Assembly (NCBI GenBank): GCA_022828595.1
Contig: JAKGHH010000001.1
Coordinates: 212,549,848-212,613,847 of the forward strand
From: Nelumbo lutea
Taxonomy: Eukaryota > Streptophyta > Magnoliopsida > Proteales > Nelumbonaceae
Direction of reading: 5' to 3'
Length of the DNA: 64,000 nt
This document shows, one piece after another, positions 53,713 through 64,000 of the stretch; positions within the stretch are counted from its first letter, which is position 1; each line of letters opens with the position of its first letter. Below the pieces are notes generated by a model. The model worked only from the letters and a program-made list of their open reading frames with translations. It ran no database searches and was not told the DNA's origin. Position numbers and translations under genes: made by a program.

Positions 53713-54226
53713 CTTTTTGACATAATTGGCCTCTTACAAACTATAATTTACCACATATGCTGAAATCATCGAGTCATAATTAATTAATTTGGTTGGACAT
53801 AAATGTATGGTGAAAGTTACCATATTCAGCTAACTTCATGAATGTTAAGAAAATCCTTATCTATCTTTGAGAAGCTTATAGACCTTTTTGACATAATTCG
53901 CCTCTTACATACTATAACTTACCACATATGCAGAAATCATTGAGTCATAATTAATTAATTTGGTTGGACATAAATGTATTGGTGAAAGCTACCATATTCA
54001 GCTAACTTCATGAATGTTAAGAAAATCCTTATCTATCTTTGAGAAGCTTATAGACTTTTTTGACATAATTTGCCTCTTACAAACTTTAACTTACCACATA
54101 TGCAGAAATCATTGAGTCATAATTAATTAATTTGGTTGGACATAAATGTATGGTGAAAGTTACCATATTCACTAATCTTCATGAATGTTAACAAAACCCT
54201 TATCTTTTTTTGCGAAGCTTATAGAC
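53713..54226 (+). repeat. 171-bp tandem repeat, three copies
   Basis: Units start CTTTTTGACATAATT at 53713, 53884 and 54055; spacing is exactly 171 both times. Copies 1 and 2 are about 95% alike and copy 3 slightly more diverged. Each contains AGTCATAATTAATTAATTTG and GGACATAAATGTAT. They lie in intron 3 of the beta-glucosidase fragment. Confidence 0.92.
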
Positions 54227-54233
54227 TTATAGG

Positions 54234-54500
54234 TCAATCTTCCCCCTTTTGGGGGTGGCCAAAGCAATTTGGTTTATGTTGCAAAAACTTTCCTTTCCAC
54301 TCAGAGCAAGTTAAGATAATGCCACAATCAATTTCTTATAATGTTTTCATCTAATATTTCTCATATAGGACGATCTTTCCCCTTTTGGGAGTGGCCAAAG
54401 TGATTTGCTTTATGTCACAAAAACTTTCCTTTTCCACTCAGAGCAAGTTAAGATAATACAAAATCAATTCCGTATAATGCTTTCATCTAATATTTTTCAT
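54234..54500 (+). repeat. About 134-bp tandem repeat, two copies
   Basis: Units begin ATCTTCCCCCTTTTGGGGG (54238) and ATCTTTCCCCTTTTGGGAG (54373). Both contain TGGCCAAAGYRATTTG, CACTCAGAGCAAGTTAAGAT and TTTTCATCTAATATTT blocks. It directly follows the 171-bp array. Confidence 0.85.
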
Positions 54501-54719
54501 CTTTCGTGATAGTATCAGTCTGTTATATTCCATTTTCATTTTCACGAAAAACTACAATTGTTCCCTGATGTTTTTTATGAAGTCAAAGTATTTTCTCCCT
54601 CATCTTTACACCAAAAATTTTGTTGGGTGAACAAATTTTCTAATTATTATGTAAAACGGAATTATTGATGTTGGAAGAAACCAGGATTTTCCTAAGCCCT
54701 CTGGTTTAAGGTGGTTAAA

Positions 54720-55530
54720 TGGTTGTAAATGAAGGTTAAGTGAGAGAAGGTTTTAATATTTATCATGACAAATTTGAAGGTTATATAAGCATATGTGAGA
54801 TCATTTTACAAGGCACTGACCAGAGGCCAGTTGGAGAATTTGAATGTCAGGAAGCAATGGGACAATCAGGTTCCACCTTGGGTGAAGTATTTGTATGGTT
54901 GGTGCCACTGGAAAGCATATTGATCATTAATCATCTGAGTTCTGAAGAACCATGGGTTTTAGTTGGCCAATATATGTGTACTGTGTAAGAGCTGTGACAA
55001 CTAAGGAGGAATTTTTTTTGGTAGAAGAGGATGTTTGTCATCTTTTTCTCTTTAGAGTGGTTTTCATTATATGGGCTTACTTCTCTCTGTTTAGAAGACC
55101 ATAATTCCATCTGTTTTACCTGAATGGGTTCGTTTTTCATGTAGCTCCAATTTAATGGGAGTAGAAACTAAAAATCTTTTGGTATTGTATCCCTTTTTGC
55201 AATCTTTTAGAGCCTATGGAGGGAAAGGAATTGCCATTATCTTTGAAGGGAAGTATAGAGATCGGAGAACTATTTATTCTGACATTGGATACCTTTTGTT
55301 GGATTGGATAATGGTCCACTAAGAGTTTAAGGACATTAACAGAGCCTCTTTGGGGAATAAATTCTGGGTTGTCTTGGATCTGCTTGAAGAATCTGTATAG
55401 ACACCCAATTTTATATGGTCTCTTTGAGTGACACTTGTGTGTGCCTGGTTTTTTCTGAGTGCAAATTTCTATGCTACCTGTAAATTCTCTTTTTTATTTT
55501 AATAATTTTTTTCCTCACTATAAAAAACAG
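54720..55530 (+). pseudogene. Probable LINE ORF2 3' remnant
   Basis: Frames read VFVWLVPLESILIINHLSSE, then in another frame FRAYGGKGIAIIFEGKYRD and RRTIYSDIGYLLLDWI. The W-RERN--FEGK pattern after the zinc block of plant LINEs is recognisable once frames are shifted. The 3' end CTACCTGTAAATTCTC..CACTATAAAAAACAG looks like a LINE tail. Divergent, so moderate confidence only. Confidence 0.4.
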
Positions 55531-56440
55531 TTTAAGGACGTGAAGGTCTTTTTGTATGGTGAGTTAACATCTTGCTTACATGGTTGTTGGCATAACAGTG
55601 TGCTGTGTGCAGCATTGTTTATATAGGATAGAATGTCTGACCTTCCTACTAAGACTTGGCAGTTTCTGAAAATGGATGGTTGTTGTTAAAAAGAAAGGAA
55701 AAAAATGAAGAGAACATGGTAAAGGTAGGGTGTCATGCTAGTCTTTGGTGCTAGAAAGATGGGAATAGGTCCAGGGGTCTAGGATGGATTATGCAGGTTA
55801 AGGATCCAAAGGGAAAGTTTCTAGAGAAAGAAAAAAAGGACAAATGTTCCTTCATATTCAGAATCTTAAATGGTAGTTGTGAAAGTTGGAGATAACTTGA
55901 GATTTGAGAGGAACTCTTTGAAAAGGAGTTTTAGGTTTGATGTTCTCTAAGGGACTATTTGATTAGGGAGTGGTTAGGAACTTAGGGTTAGGGATAAAAT
56001 TAGGGTTTCTTGTGAATTCTCCTAGGGTTTGAGAATTCTAATGACAATTATATCCAGGAAGGGGAAGAACTTACTTGCAGTTGAAGAATGGAGGATTTTG
56101 TAGCAGACTGATTTATACAAGAGTTGTAGATCTGAAGTTATTGTTGGTGAACCTGTAAATTAGTTAAGAGGAAGAGGAGAAGTAGAAGGGAGTCGGGTAG
56201 GGGGAGAATAGTGAGGGGAATCACAGAAAATAGCCACTGATTCAAACAAAAATTTCTTCCACATTGATGCGAAACAACAAAGCATATATGGGTAAATTTC
56301 ATGGTCTCCCTTGAGATTAACCTATAATCATAGTTTTAAATGTCAGTGAAATTTCATTAAAATTTGGTTTTAGTAAATGCTATAGACAGAATACATGAAA
56401 TATATCAAGTGGATTTTTTCTGTAGAGATGTAGAGCAATA
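55531..56440. other. Purine-rich non-coding region
   Basis: No recognised element. AATTAGGGTTTCTTGTGAATT and similar leader-like stretches occur, but without a supportable gene. Confidence 0.45.
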
Positions 56441-57433
56441 ATTAGTGTTGTTATATTGCTGTCAGTTATTTTATTTATTGTGGCCCCCACTACTGCTGTT
56501 AGTTATTTCCTGCTTTATGTTTGCTGTTAGGTTGCTGTTAGCAATGTTAGTTTTGTTAGTTATTTGTTTATGTAAGCAGTAGGGGCATTAATGTAATTGC
56601 AGTCTTATATTTTAATGTTAGTATAAATAGTTGAGTGGGGTGGCAACTCAAGTCAACCCACACTCTTTCTCTCATCTCTCTTCTTTCTTCTCTCTCTTCT
56701 CTCTCCCTTCTTCTTTTCTGTTTTTTTTTTCTCGTCAAATTTACATCAAGAATTGGACTGATTACAGTCCTGATTTGCGAACTTGGTATCAGAGCCAATC
56801 TAGGGTTTCTCATGTGTGTCTAATCCAGCTGACTACATGAGAACTTCCTAGGGCTGGAAGTCTAGCAAGATCTGTCCATCGGCTGATTCTTGGAGGATAC
56901 CGGAAGGGTTTAGCAGTTTCCAAGAGTTTATAGAACGCTTGGAGAGTGTATGGTAATCAGGAAGAATCAGAGAAGAACAAGAAAGATCAAGATTAGGGTT
57001 CAGACTGAGATTGGAAGTGGCGACCAGTGTTTTCTGGGCAAGTTTCTATTTTCTCTTGAGATTGACACCGATGATAGATAGATCAGACCTATCTAGAAGA
57101 AGCGGCTGAGGTTTTCTCTGTTTCTCAGAGTTTTCTCTAGGGTTTGTTCTTAACCCTGTGATCAGACCTGACCGTGACCCTTTTAGAAGGTGCGGCTGAG
57201 AGTTTTTCTGTTCTCTCAGAGGTTTCTCTAAGGTTTTCTCTTAACCCTACAATCAGACCTCACTGATATCATTTTTTGGGTGAACTCTAAACCAGTTTCA
57301 GAATTCCAGACTGTTTTCTAGGTGATTTCTAGGCTGGTTTCAGCTTCCAAACCTTTTCTGGGTGAGAACTGGTTTCTCTTTTGGGGTCTTTTCTTGCTGA
57401 AAACTGGTTTCTCCTGATAAACCGCTTATAGAA

Positions 57434-58107
57434 ATGGCAGGAGCTGAGTTTAAGACTCAAGAGGAAGGTGTTTTGGGGGCTGGATACATGGCAGAGAAAA
57501 GTTTTCAGATTACTACTGTTATATTTGATGGTTCTAATTACTTGAAATGGGCTCAGTCAGCTATGATGGCAATTGGGGGCAGAGGAAAGTTAGGTTATGT
57601 GAATTGGGATGTAAAGAAACCAGCCAAGGAAGACCCTTCATATGCCTAATGGGGTTCAAGAAAAACTATTTGGTCATGACTTGGCATTGTAACTCTATGC
57701 AGCCTCGTATTAGCCGAAATTACTTGTGGAAAAAAACAGCTAAGGAGATTTGGGAAGTGATGAAGGAGACCTACTCTCAGCCACTCAATATTGCTAGGGC
57801 CTATTTGCTGAAATGTGAAGTAAATAATCTCAAGCAAGGGGAGAAGCCAGTCTCAGTTTATTTCTCCACCCTAAAATCTTTATGACATGAAATTGATCAC
57901 CTGGAAACTATTGAGTGGCAAAGCCAGAAGGATGCAAACACTTATGGGAAACAAGTTGAAACCAATAGGGATTTTGAATTCCTAGTTGGTCTGAATTCTG
58001 AGTATGATATTGTGAGACAACAACTACTCACTAGGGATAGTGTGACCTTATCTCAGGCTTATTCTCTAGTGCATAGTGAAGAAAGTAGGAGAAATGTTAT
58101 GTTATAG
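57434..58107 (+). pseudogene. Copia gag
   Basis: MAGAEFKTQEEGVLGAGYMA, then FDGSNYLKWAQSAMMAIGGR opens the copia Gag N-terminal domain. After a stop it continues (KTAKEIWEVMKETYSQPLNI, then ARAYLLKCEVNNLKQGEKPV and SVYFSTLKSL). This is the UBN2-type domain that packages element RNA. Stops and frameshifts break it near 57649 and 57885. Confidence 0.8.
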
Positions 58108-58499
58108 TTTTAGCCTATGGAATCAACTTTAGTAGTGGTTAAACCAAAATTTAGGGGTGACAAGGAAATGGGCATAAAGAAGGAGGATAAGGAGTTAGTT
58201 TGTGACATTGTAAGAAGCCGAAGCATGCCAAGGATACTTGTTGGAAGTTATATCCATATTTAATTCTAGCAAAGCTTAGAAACAAAAAGGGGAATGCCAG
58301 TGTGGTAATCACTACTGATGGTGTATCCTCATCCAGCACAAGAGCCACATCCCTACATACATTAGCTGCTATCCGAGCTGCTCTAACTCAGTTAGAAAGT
58401 GAAGTTAGTACTTCAGCCCCCTCATCTCAGCCACCAGTTACATTTGCTACTCCTACTTCAACATTTTCTCATTCAAGTACACGGGTGCTAGCATATAAT

Positions 58500-59830
58500 A
58501 TTTTCAGGCCCAAGTAATAATGGACCTTGTTGGGTCATAGATTTAGGTGCATTTGACCACATGATAGGCTTATCTTCTTTGGTTACTACTTATTGCTTAT
58601 CCTCTGGTAGAGACATACTATCCATTGTTGATGGATCCCTTGTTCCCTTCTTTGGGAAGGGAAACATTAGACTAACGGATGCCATCTCCTTTTCCTCAGT
58701 TTTGCATGTTCATAAACTTAGTACTAACTTGTCAGTTAGTAGCATCACTAAAAATCAAAACTATTCAGTGACCTTTTTCCCTAATCGATGTGTCTTTTAG
58801 GATATGGAGACAAGGAAGGTGTTTGGGATTGGTTGTGAGACGAATGGAGTTTACCTGATTGGAGGGAGTCTACATGGGGAAGATAAAGAAGTTGGAAGGC
58901 CTCTTGTTTCTCGCTCTGTGAGTTAGGTTATGCTTTGGCATAATCAGTTAGGCCATCTATCTTTTAGGTCTTTAAGGAGTTTGTTTCCTAGTTTGTTTGG
59001 GTCAGTCCAAATGAGTTTAATATGTGAAAGTTGTGAGCTTGTAAAGCATTGTAGAACAGCCTATTCTTTGAGCAATAAAAGAAGTACTATTCCTTATAAA
59101 ATTGTGCATACTAATGTTTGGGGACCATATCACATCATTGCTATGGGGGGATACCGATACTTTTTGTTGTTTGTTGATGACTATACTTGTTTTTCATGGG
59201 TTTATCTGATGCACTCTCGAGATGATGTCCCTACCTTGACTTGAAACTTCCATAAGATGGTTCTGACCCATTTTGGAGTCAAAATCAAAGTTTTCAAATC
59301 AGATAATGCCAAAGAGTATTTTGTAAAACCTTTGGTTTCATACTTCCTTAACCATGGGTTATTCATAAGAGTACTTGTCCCCGTACACCTTAGCAAAATG
59401 GGGTTGTTGAGAGGAAGAATAGGAATATATTGGAGGTAGGTAAAAGTATTATGCTAAACTCCAATGTTCCTATACATTTTTTGTTTTTGTTTTTTTTTTT
59501 TAGGGGGGGGGGTTTCTATCCATACAACTGTGTATCTCATCAACCAGGTTCCTTCACGAGTCCTAGATATGAAAATTCCATTCAATCTTTTATATCCCGA
59601 TAAGGACTTGTTCACCATTCCTCTTAAAACTTTTGGATGTACTTGTTTTGTTTAGATTCTTGGACCTCATCGTTCCAAGTTTGATCCTAAAGCTTCCAAA
59701 TGCATCTTTCTTGGGTATACATAAAATCAAAAGGGATATTGCTGCTACGAACCTACTTCTGGGAAATGGTTTGTTTCTAGGGATGTCACCTTCTTTGAGG
59801 GTGTTCCTTACCATCATAGAGTTTCATCTT
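58500..59830 (+). pseudogene. Copia protease, GAG-pre-integrase and integrase
   Basis: GPCWVIDLGAFDHM is the protease active site, with the usual DSGA changed to DLGA. SVLHVHKLSTNLSVSSITK and VMLWHNQLGHLSFRSLRSLF (GAG-pre-integrase with the zinc His), then CESCELVKHC follow. The integrase core has HTNVWGPYHIIAMGGYRYFL and FVDDYTCFSWVYLM, then KSDNAKEYF. VYLINQVPSRVL and CIFLGYT close it. An odd T/G homopolymer run (about 59477-59513) sits inside the integrase. Several stops. Confidence 0.8.
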
Positions 59831-60096
59831 AGGGGGAGAGTAGTGAGATGGGTTCAACCACATCATAAGTGTAGGGAGTTGAGGGTGTATTACAAGCGGT
59901 GGAGACAAGTTGATTTCGGTCCTCAGCAATCCAGGCCAACTCCAGTTTCCTCTATGGCTCTAGATCCAGGTACCACAACTCCTTTACATCCCACTACAAA
60001 TGAGATACCTCTCATCACTGAGCCTAATGAGATGCCTCCCATTGTTGAGCCTTCTCCTTGGATGATCTTGATCTTCCAATTGTAGTTTGCAAAGGG

Positions 60097-60300
60097 AAGG
60101 AACTAAATGTTAACAGGTTTCTCCTGATAAATCTCTTATAAATGGTAGGAGCAGAGTTTAAGACTTAAGGGGAAGGTGCTTTGGGGGTTGGGACATGGCA
60201 GAGAACAGTGAATGGTGCCCAACAAAGGAACTAAATGTTAACAAGTTGATCATTGAAGGAGATTCAGAAGTGGTAATAGAATGGTTAGGGAAGGAAGATG
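60097..60300 (+). other. Copia gag fragment between 19-bp direct repeats, next to LINE RNase H remnant
   Basis: AAGGAACTAAATGTTAACA occurs at 60097-60115 and 60225-60243. The 109 bp between copy the copia gag start region (TTTCTCCTGATAAAYCKCTT, then GGAGCWGAGTTTAAGACT), seen also at 57408-57500. After the second repeat, LIIEGDSEVVIEWLGKEDG (60247-60303) is LINE RNase H, and the repeat itself encodes its KELNVN. Confidence 0.6.
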
Positions 60301-60309
60301 GTTTATGGA

Positions 60310-60730
60310 TAGAGGTGTCAATTGGACTAGATTTGGTCCAATCCGATCCAGTCCAATGCTAGTTCATTACAAATGGACTAGGTCCAATCCAATCTAATGA
60401 ATATTTTGGACTATTTTGGACCGATCCAATGCAATGTTTGGATCGTCCAATCTATTTAAATTTGTTTTAATTTAGATTGTTTCCAACCCAAACCTAGTCC
60501 ATTGATGCCTATATTCTTATCTTCTATCAATGGACCAGATATTGGTTTAACCCAACACTATGCAATATGAATTCATTACGGATTGACCAGGTCCAATCCA
60601 ATCTAATAAATACTTTGGACCATTAAATCTAGATTGGTCCAATTCAATGTCTTGTTGGTCCGTCCAATCCAACCAAAATGATTTTGGCTTGGACGAGGTT
60701 CAACCCAAAACTGGTCCATGGACATCCCCA
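60310..60730. mobile_element. hAT-like MITE (421 bp) with GGTCCAATCC repeats
   Basis: Starts TAGAGGTGTCAATTGGAC and ends GGTCCATGGACATCCCCA, imperfect inverted termini. Flanks TTTATGGA and TTTAAATA agree at 6 of 8 positions, a weak TSD. Many TCCAATCYAAT repeats inside. Related to 47300-47440. Confidence 0.6.
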
Positions 60731-61150
60731 TTTAAATATTAAGGTTTACATGGTAACTTTTGAACGTATTATAACCTTAGTTTCTTAGCTTTATTTAGTG
60801 ATTTGGAACAAGATAATAATTCAAGGGTCTGCCTATGCTTCTTTTATCATTTTATAAAATATCATTCTATCTTTTGCATATTTTACAATGTTTCCACCAT
60901 GCCTATAATTTTTATAATATTTCCAACATTTCCGACATGTTTCTTATATTTGGATGAACGACATTTCCACCGGCATTGACATTTTAAACCTTGCTAGAAT
61001 GTAGAGACCATCAACCACACGACCCTTACCAAATGTTCTCCCAAAAGTCAAATCTTGGAAAACACAAAAATCAGAAAAAGGTTACGGTGCAATTCAAGGA
61101 TCATATGGTGCAATTAATAGACAAAGATTGGTGGGAAATTTGGGAACATG
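60731..61150. other. Non-coding spacer
   Basis: AT-rich, no recognised gene or element. It ends at the truncated 3' side of the minus-strand copia fragment. Confidence 0.5.
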
Positions 61151-62450
61151 TTATACTAAATGAATAAGAACCCCATTCTTTAAGGGCACTGCACCTTGAC
61201 CAGCAATGGTGGTATGTGAACCATCAGCTAGCCTAACTTTGTCTATACTAGAAAGTAAACGATATGCTGAAAGCAAATTAGGCTTACCAGTCATATGGTT
61301 GGTTGCCCTAGAATCAATGATCCAAGGGTTGGAGGATGAAGTAGACACATGAAATGCAGAGGCCTGGTTACCTGAAGTGGACACATGTGAGGTAGGAGTA
61401 ATAGAAGTCTCGAGGTAGGAGTAATGGAAGTCTCCTCAAGTTGACAGAGAATCCTACCATATTCTTCCAACTGATTACGTAGGTATTTAGTAATCCCTCC
61501 TTAGGGTTAGAACCTGTAGAGACCCTCTTGGGATGAGCCACCAAAAACAACATTAGCCGAGCATCCCGAGCTAGAGCTCTTCCCAAAATATTGTGGTTGC
61601 TCTAGAAGGATTGAAGCTTCCCAACAAGATCCTAATGTGTCTCTTTAGTGTGTTTAGGTCTGCCACAGTGGATACATCTTAACTTGTCTTTATCAACTTC
61701 CTCAGTCCTCTTCATCCCTGCACCACCCTTCTTATTTGCACCACCCCCCTTGGCAAAGAGAGCAACTTGCTCCTCCCCCTTGGAGGATTCATGTCTATCC
61801 TCCTACACTCCTTAGATTGAACCAATGAGTACACTTTTTGAAGTGATGAAAGTTCCTTGCTCCCTAAAATCTGAACCTGAATGGGATCATAACTAGGGTT
61901 AAGACCTGCTAAGAATGTGAAAACTCTGCTGATTTACAAGCCTTTTGTATTCTCTTGCATCTGATTCATTATTCTAGTCAACACTTTGGTAATGATCAAG
62001 TTCCCTCCACATGGAAGTAAGAGATGAATTAACCTGATAGATTTTTCTCCCCCTGTTTACAATTGGAGGACTCAACAGGTAGCTGATAAATACAAGCATA
62101 GTGCCTTTGCTCAGAAAAGGTAGCCTTAGCTTGGTCCCAAATCTCCTTTGTGGTTTCAGCCAACATAAAATTCTTTCTCAGATTGGGGTGAATAGAAGTT
62201 ACAAGCCAAGACATGATCAAATAATTTTCATGGACCCACTTATTATGGGCTGCACCAGCCTCTTTGGGTTGAGGGATATCGCTAGACAAGTATCTAAGTT
62301 TTCCTCTAGACCCAACATAGAGTTTAACACTTTTGGACCACTCCAAATATTTCAGTTCATCAAGGACTGCAATAGCAACTAGGAAACCCCAGTTTTCAGC
62401 CCCTGGACTGACTATATTTTGACCTCCAGTGACTTAAGATATGGCTGAAT
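61151..62450 (-). pseudogene. Copia gag and protease, minus strand
   Basis: In minus sense MSTDDSA (62459) opens gag. YLEWSKSVKLYVGSRGKLRY and NYLIMSWLVTSIHPNLRKNF, ETTKEIWDQAKATFSEQRHY follow (62350-62030). A Lys-rich part precedes the protease at about 61335-61150: NPWIIDSRATNHMTGKPNLL (normally DSGATDHM; the catalytic Asp is kept, Gly is Arg), then VRLADGSHTTIAGQG. The element breaks off before integrase. Different family from the copia at 56446. Confidence 0.75.
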
Positions 62451-62495
62451 CATCAGTTGACATTGTTTACACACAGTAAATAACAACCCACAAGC

Positions 62496-63016
62496 TAGGG
62501 TGGTACAGTGGCTGAAATCTTTTGAGCTTTTCACATATTACATTGTGGATGACATGTTGAGGAAGTGGGGTGAAATTGCAAGTTGCACACAAACTAAGTC
62601 AGTAATGAGTGTGGAAGGAGTCCAAAAAAGCTAAGGAGTTGAACATCAGGAAATTCTTAATTGAAGGGGATTCAGAGGTGGTGATAGGGTGGCTGCTTAA
62701 AGATCACAATGGCTTATGGAAGTACAATAATGAGAGGAGGAAATTCAAGTGGCTGGTGTGGGAGATGGAAGTTAAGATACGTTGGGTTAAAAGATCGGCT
62801 AATTCCCTAGCTGACGGTTTAGCTAAACAAGGGATAGAAAGGGATTCACTTTTTTGGGCCAAGCTGTAACTTTAGTGTGTTTTCTTTCTTTTCTCTTTCT
62901 TTTTTCCTTTTCTTGAGGTTCTGTGTTGCTCTTGGAAGATAAGTGTGTCTGTCTTCCTTTTGCAAATCTTCTATTGATGAATTAATGAAAGTGTTATTGA
63001 TCAAAAAATAAAAAAT
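62496..63016 (+). mobile_element. 5'-truncated LINE (521 bp) with perfect 18-bp TSD
   Basis: AAATAACAACCCACAAGC stands at 62478-62495 and, identical, at 63017-63034. The insert carries the RNase H end of a LINE in a good frame: KELNIRKFLIEGDSEVVIGW, then VKIRWVKRSANSLADGLAKQ. A 3' UTR ends TGAAAGTGTTATTGATCAAAAAATAAAA. Perfect TSD and an open 86-codon frame (62609-62869) point to a young insertion. It lies in the copia LTR/leader region between the two minus-strand copia parts. Confidence 0.9.
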
Positions 63017-63194
63017 AAATAACAACCCACAAGCAACTTGTACCAAGAAGAAAGGAACATCACTAACAACAAAAAAAAATCAGGTCTGTTTTCCAGTTTA
63101 CAGTCCACTGTAATTTGCAAAAAATGCTCCAAACTCCTTTCACAAGAAGTAGGTAACATAATACAACACTTTTAAACACCCCCAAGTCAGAAAC

Positions 63195-64000
63195 AAGAGG
63201 AGATCATGGTCCAGCTTATTCTTTGCAACGCCTTTTGTGAGAACATCAGCAAACTGCAGATCAGAAGAAATGTATGGAAGACAAACTTCTCCAAAAGTTA
63301 CCATTTTTCTGATAAAATGTCTATCTACTTCAATGTGCTTAGTTCGGTCATGCTGGACTAGATTATGGGCAATATTAATTGCTGTCGTAGTATAGCATCA
63401 TAGGTTCTTCTGCCTGTACACCGTTTTCTTCTAACAGAGAACGGATCCAGAGAAGTTTTGAAACTCCATGTGCCGTGGCCCTATATTCGGCTTCTGCAAT
63501 TGATCTTGCTGCAACTGTTTGTTTTTTACTCTTCCATGAGACTAGGTTACCCCCAACTAGGGTGCACACTCCTAAAGTTGATCTTCTGTCATCAAGGCAT
63601 CCTGCCCAATCCGCATCTGTATAAGCCTCTATCTTCAACTGTCCATGATCAGTAAACAATATGCCTCTGCCTGGATGTCCCTTCAAATAAGCAAGGATCC
63701 TGTCAACTGCCTTCCAGTGCTGGTCTCGTGGAGCACGCATGTATTGACTCACTACACTTACTGCATAGGAGATGTCTGGTCTTGTCATACACAAGTATAG
63801 TAGCCGACCCACAAGTCTTTGGTATCTCCCAAGGTCCTTTACTAGTTCACCTTCTGATGTACTGATTCTATGGTTATGATCAATGGGGGTGCTAGCTGCC
63901 TTTGTTCCAAGCTTCCCTGTCTCTTGGAGAAGGTCCAAGACATACTTCCTTTGAGAGATAAAAATTCCATGTTTCGATCTCACAACTTCGATGCCTAAGA
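63195..64000 (-). pseudogene. Copia RT C-terminus and RNase H, minus strand, runs off the right edge
   Basis: From the right edge: GIFISQRKYVLDLLQETGKL, RYQRLVGRLLYLCMTRPDIS, then RNase H with YTDADWAGCLDDRRSTLGVC, SWKSKKQTVAARSIAEAEYR and LYYDSN. These are the conserved end of copia RT and the D-E-D residues of RNase H. The 202-codon frame (63983-63375) is intact. A one-base shift after YYDSN then continues AINIAHN, HIEVDRHFIRKMV and ADVLTKG to about 63200. A GGGGGTG polypurine-like stretch follows near 63180, then LTR-like TGTTTAAAAGTG. Confidence 0.85.

Larger units (their letters stand above)
56446..60090 (+). mobile_element. Ty1/copia element with 5' LTR, gag, protease and integrase remnants
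   Basis: LTR about 56446-56780 (TGTTGTTATATTGCTG.., TATA-like TATAAATAG at 56621). The primer site is TGGTATCAGAGCC at 56784-56796, an exact initiator-Met match over TGGTATCAGAGC. A leader with repeated GGTTTTCTC/CAGACC blocks precedes gag at 57434. Protease, pre-integrase and integrase follow to about 59830. There is no RT, RNase H or 3' LTR, so only the 5' half remains. Confidence 0.8.

Noticed and set aside
53713..54500. CRISPR-like or MITE array
   Set aside because: Long contiguous tandem units without spacers or TIRs; simple tandem repeats.

Overview
The window is nuclear DNA from a flowering plant. It has spliced host genes with GT-AG introns, long AT-rich non-coding stretches and dense layers of plant-type transposable elements. 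I cannot name the species; the transposon mix (Tat-lineage Ty3/gypsy, Ty1/copia, L1-type LINEs, tRNA-like SINEs, hAT-type MITEs) fits a non-grass angiosperm with a moderately large genome. There are no operons, CRISPR arrays or prokaryotic features, and no virus was recognised.

Host genes. Two look complete. One is a six-exon gene for RNA polymerase II subunit RPB7 (NRPB7; 21386-29507, +), whose last intron is swollen to 6.65 kb by insertions. The other is an intron-less P-class pentatricopeptide repeat (PPR) protein of 627 residues, probably organellar (31660-33543, +). Three are partial or broken: the 3' exons of an RNS2-like T2 ribonuclease (7237-8099, -), the first three exons of a BGLU42-like family 1 beta-glucosidase (51802-53563, +), and a frameshifted pseudogene of an FtsJ/RrmJ-like rRNA 2'-O-methyltransferase (43112-43849, +).

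Layout. 1-3156: 3' end of a Tat element, with an antisense ORF of the plant 'putative gypsy type transposon' family, a polypurine tract and a 3' LTR, cut by two hAT MITEs. 3.4-10.6 kb: MITEs including a 784-bp Mutator-like one, the ribonuclease exons and copia LTR remnants. 10.98-16.73 kb: a second Tat element on the minus strand with LTR, gag, protease, RT and two RNase H domains, but no integrase or 3' LTR. 17-29.5 kb: NRPB7 and its TE-filled introns. 31.6-33.5 kb: PPR gene. 34.7-42.3 kb: SINE, nested LINEs, MITEs and a copia element interrupted by a LINE. 43-51.5 kb: methyltransferase pseudogene, LINE ORF1 and RT remnants, and MITEs. 51.8-55.5 kb: beta-glucosidase 5' exons with a SINE and 171-bp tandem repeats in the introns. 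56.4-64 kb: copia elements on both strands, with a 5'-truncated LINE between two of them.

Most of the window is explained by successive insertion. The strongest evidence is exact target-site duplications (TSDs): 8 bp for hAT MITEs, 9 bp for the Mutator-like element, and 17-20 bp for LINEs and a SINE. I found no convincing undescribed biological system. The most unusual items are the antisense ORF of the Tat element, LINE-like insertions reduced to 11-15 bp of tail, a copia gag fragment between 19-bp direct repeats, and the constrained NRPB7 gene carrying a 6.65-kb insertion-filled intron.
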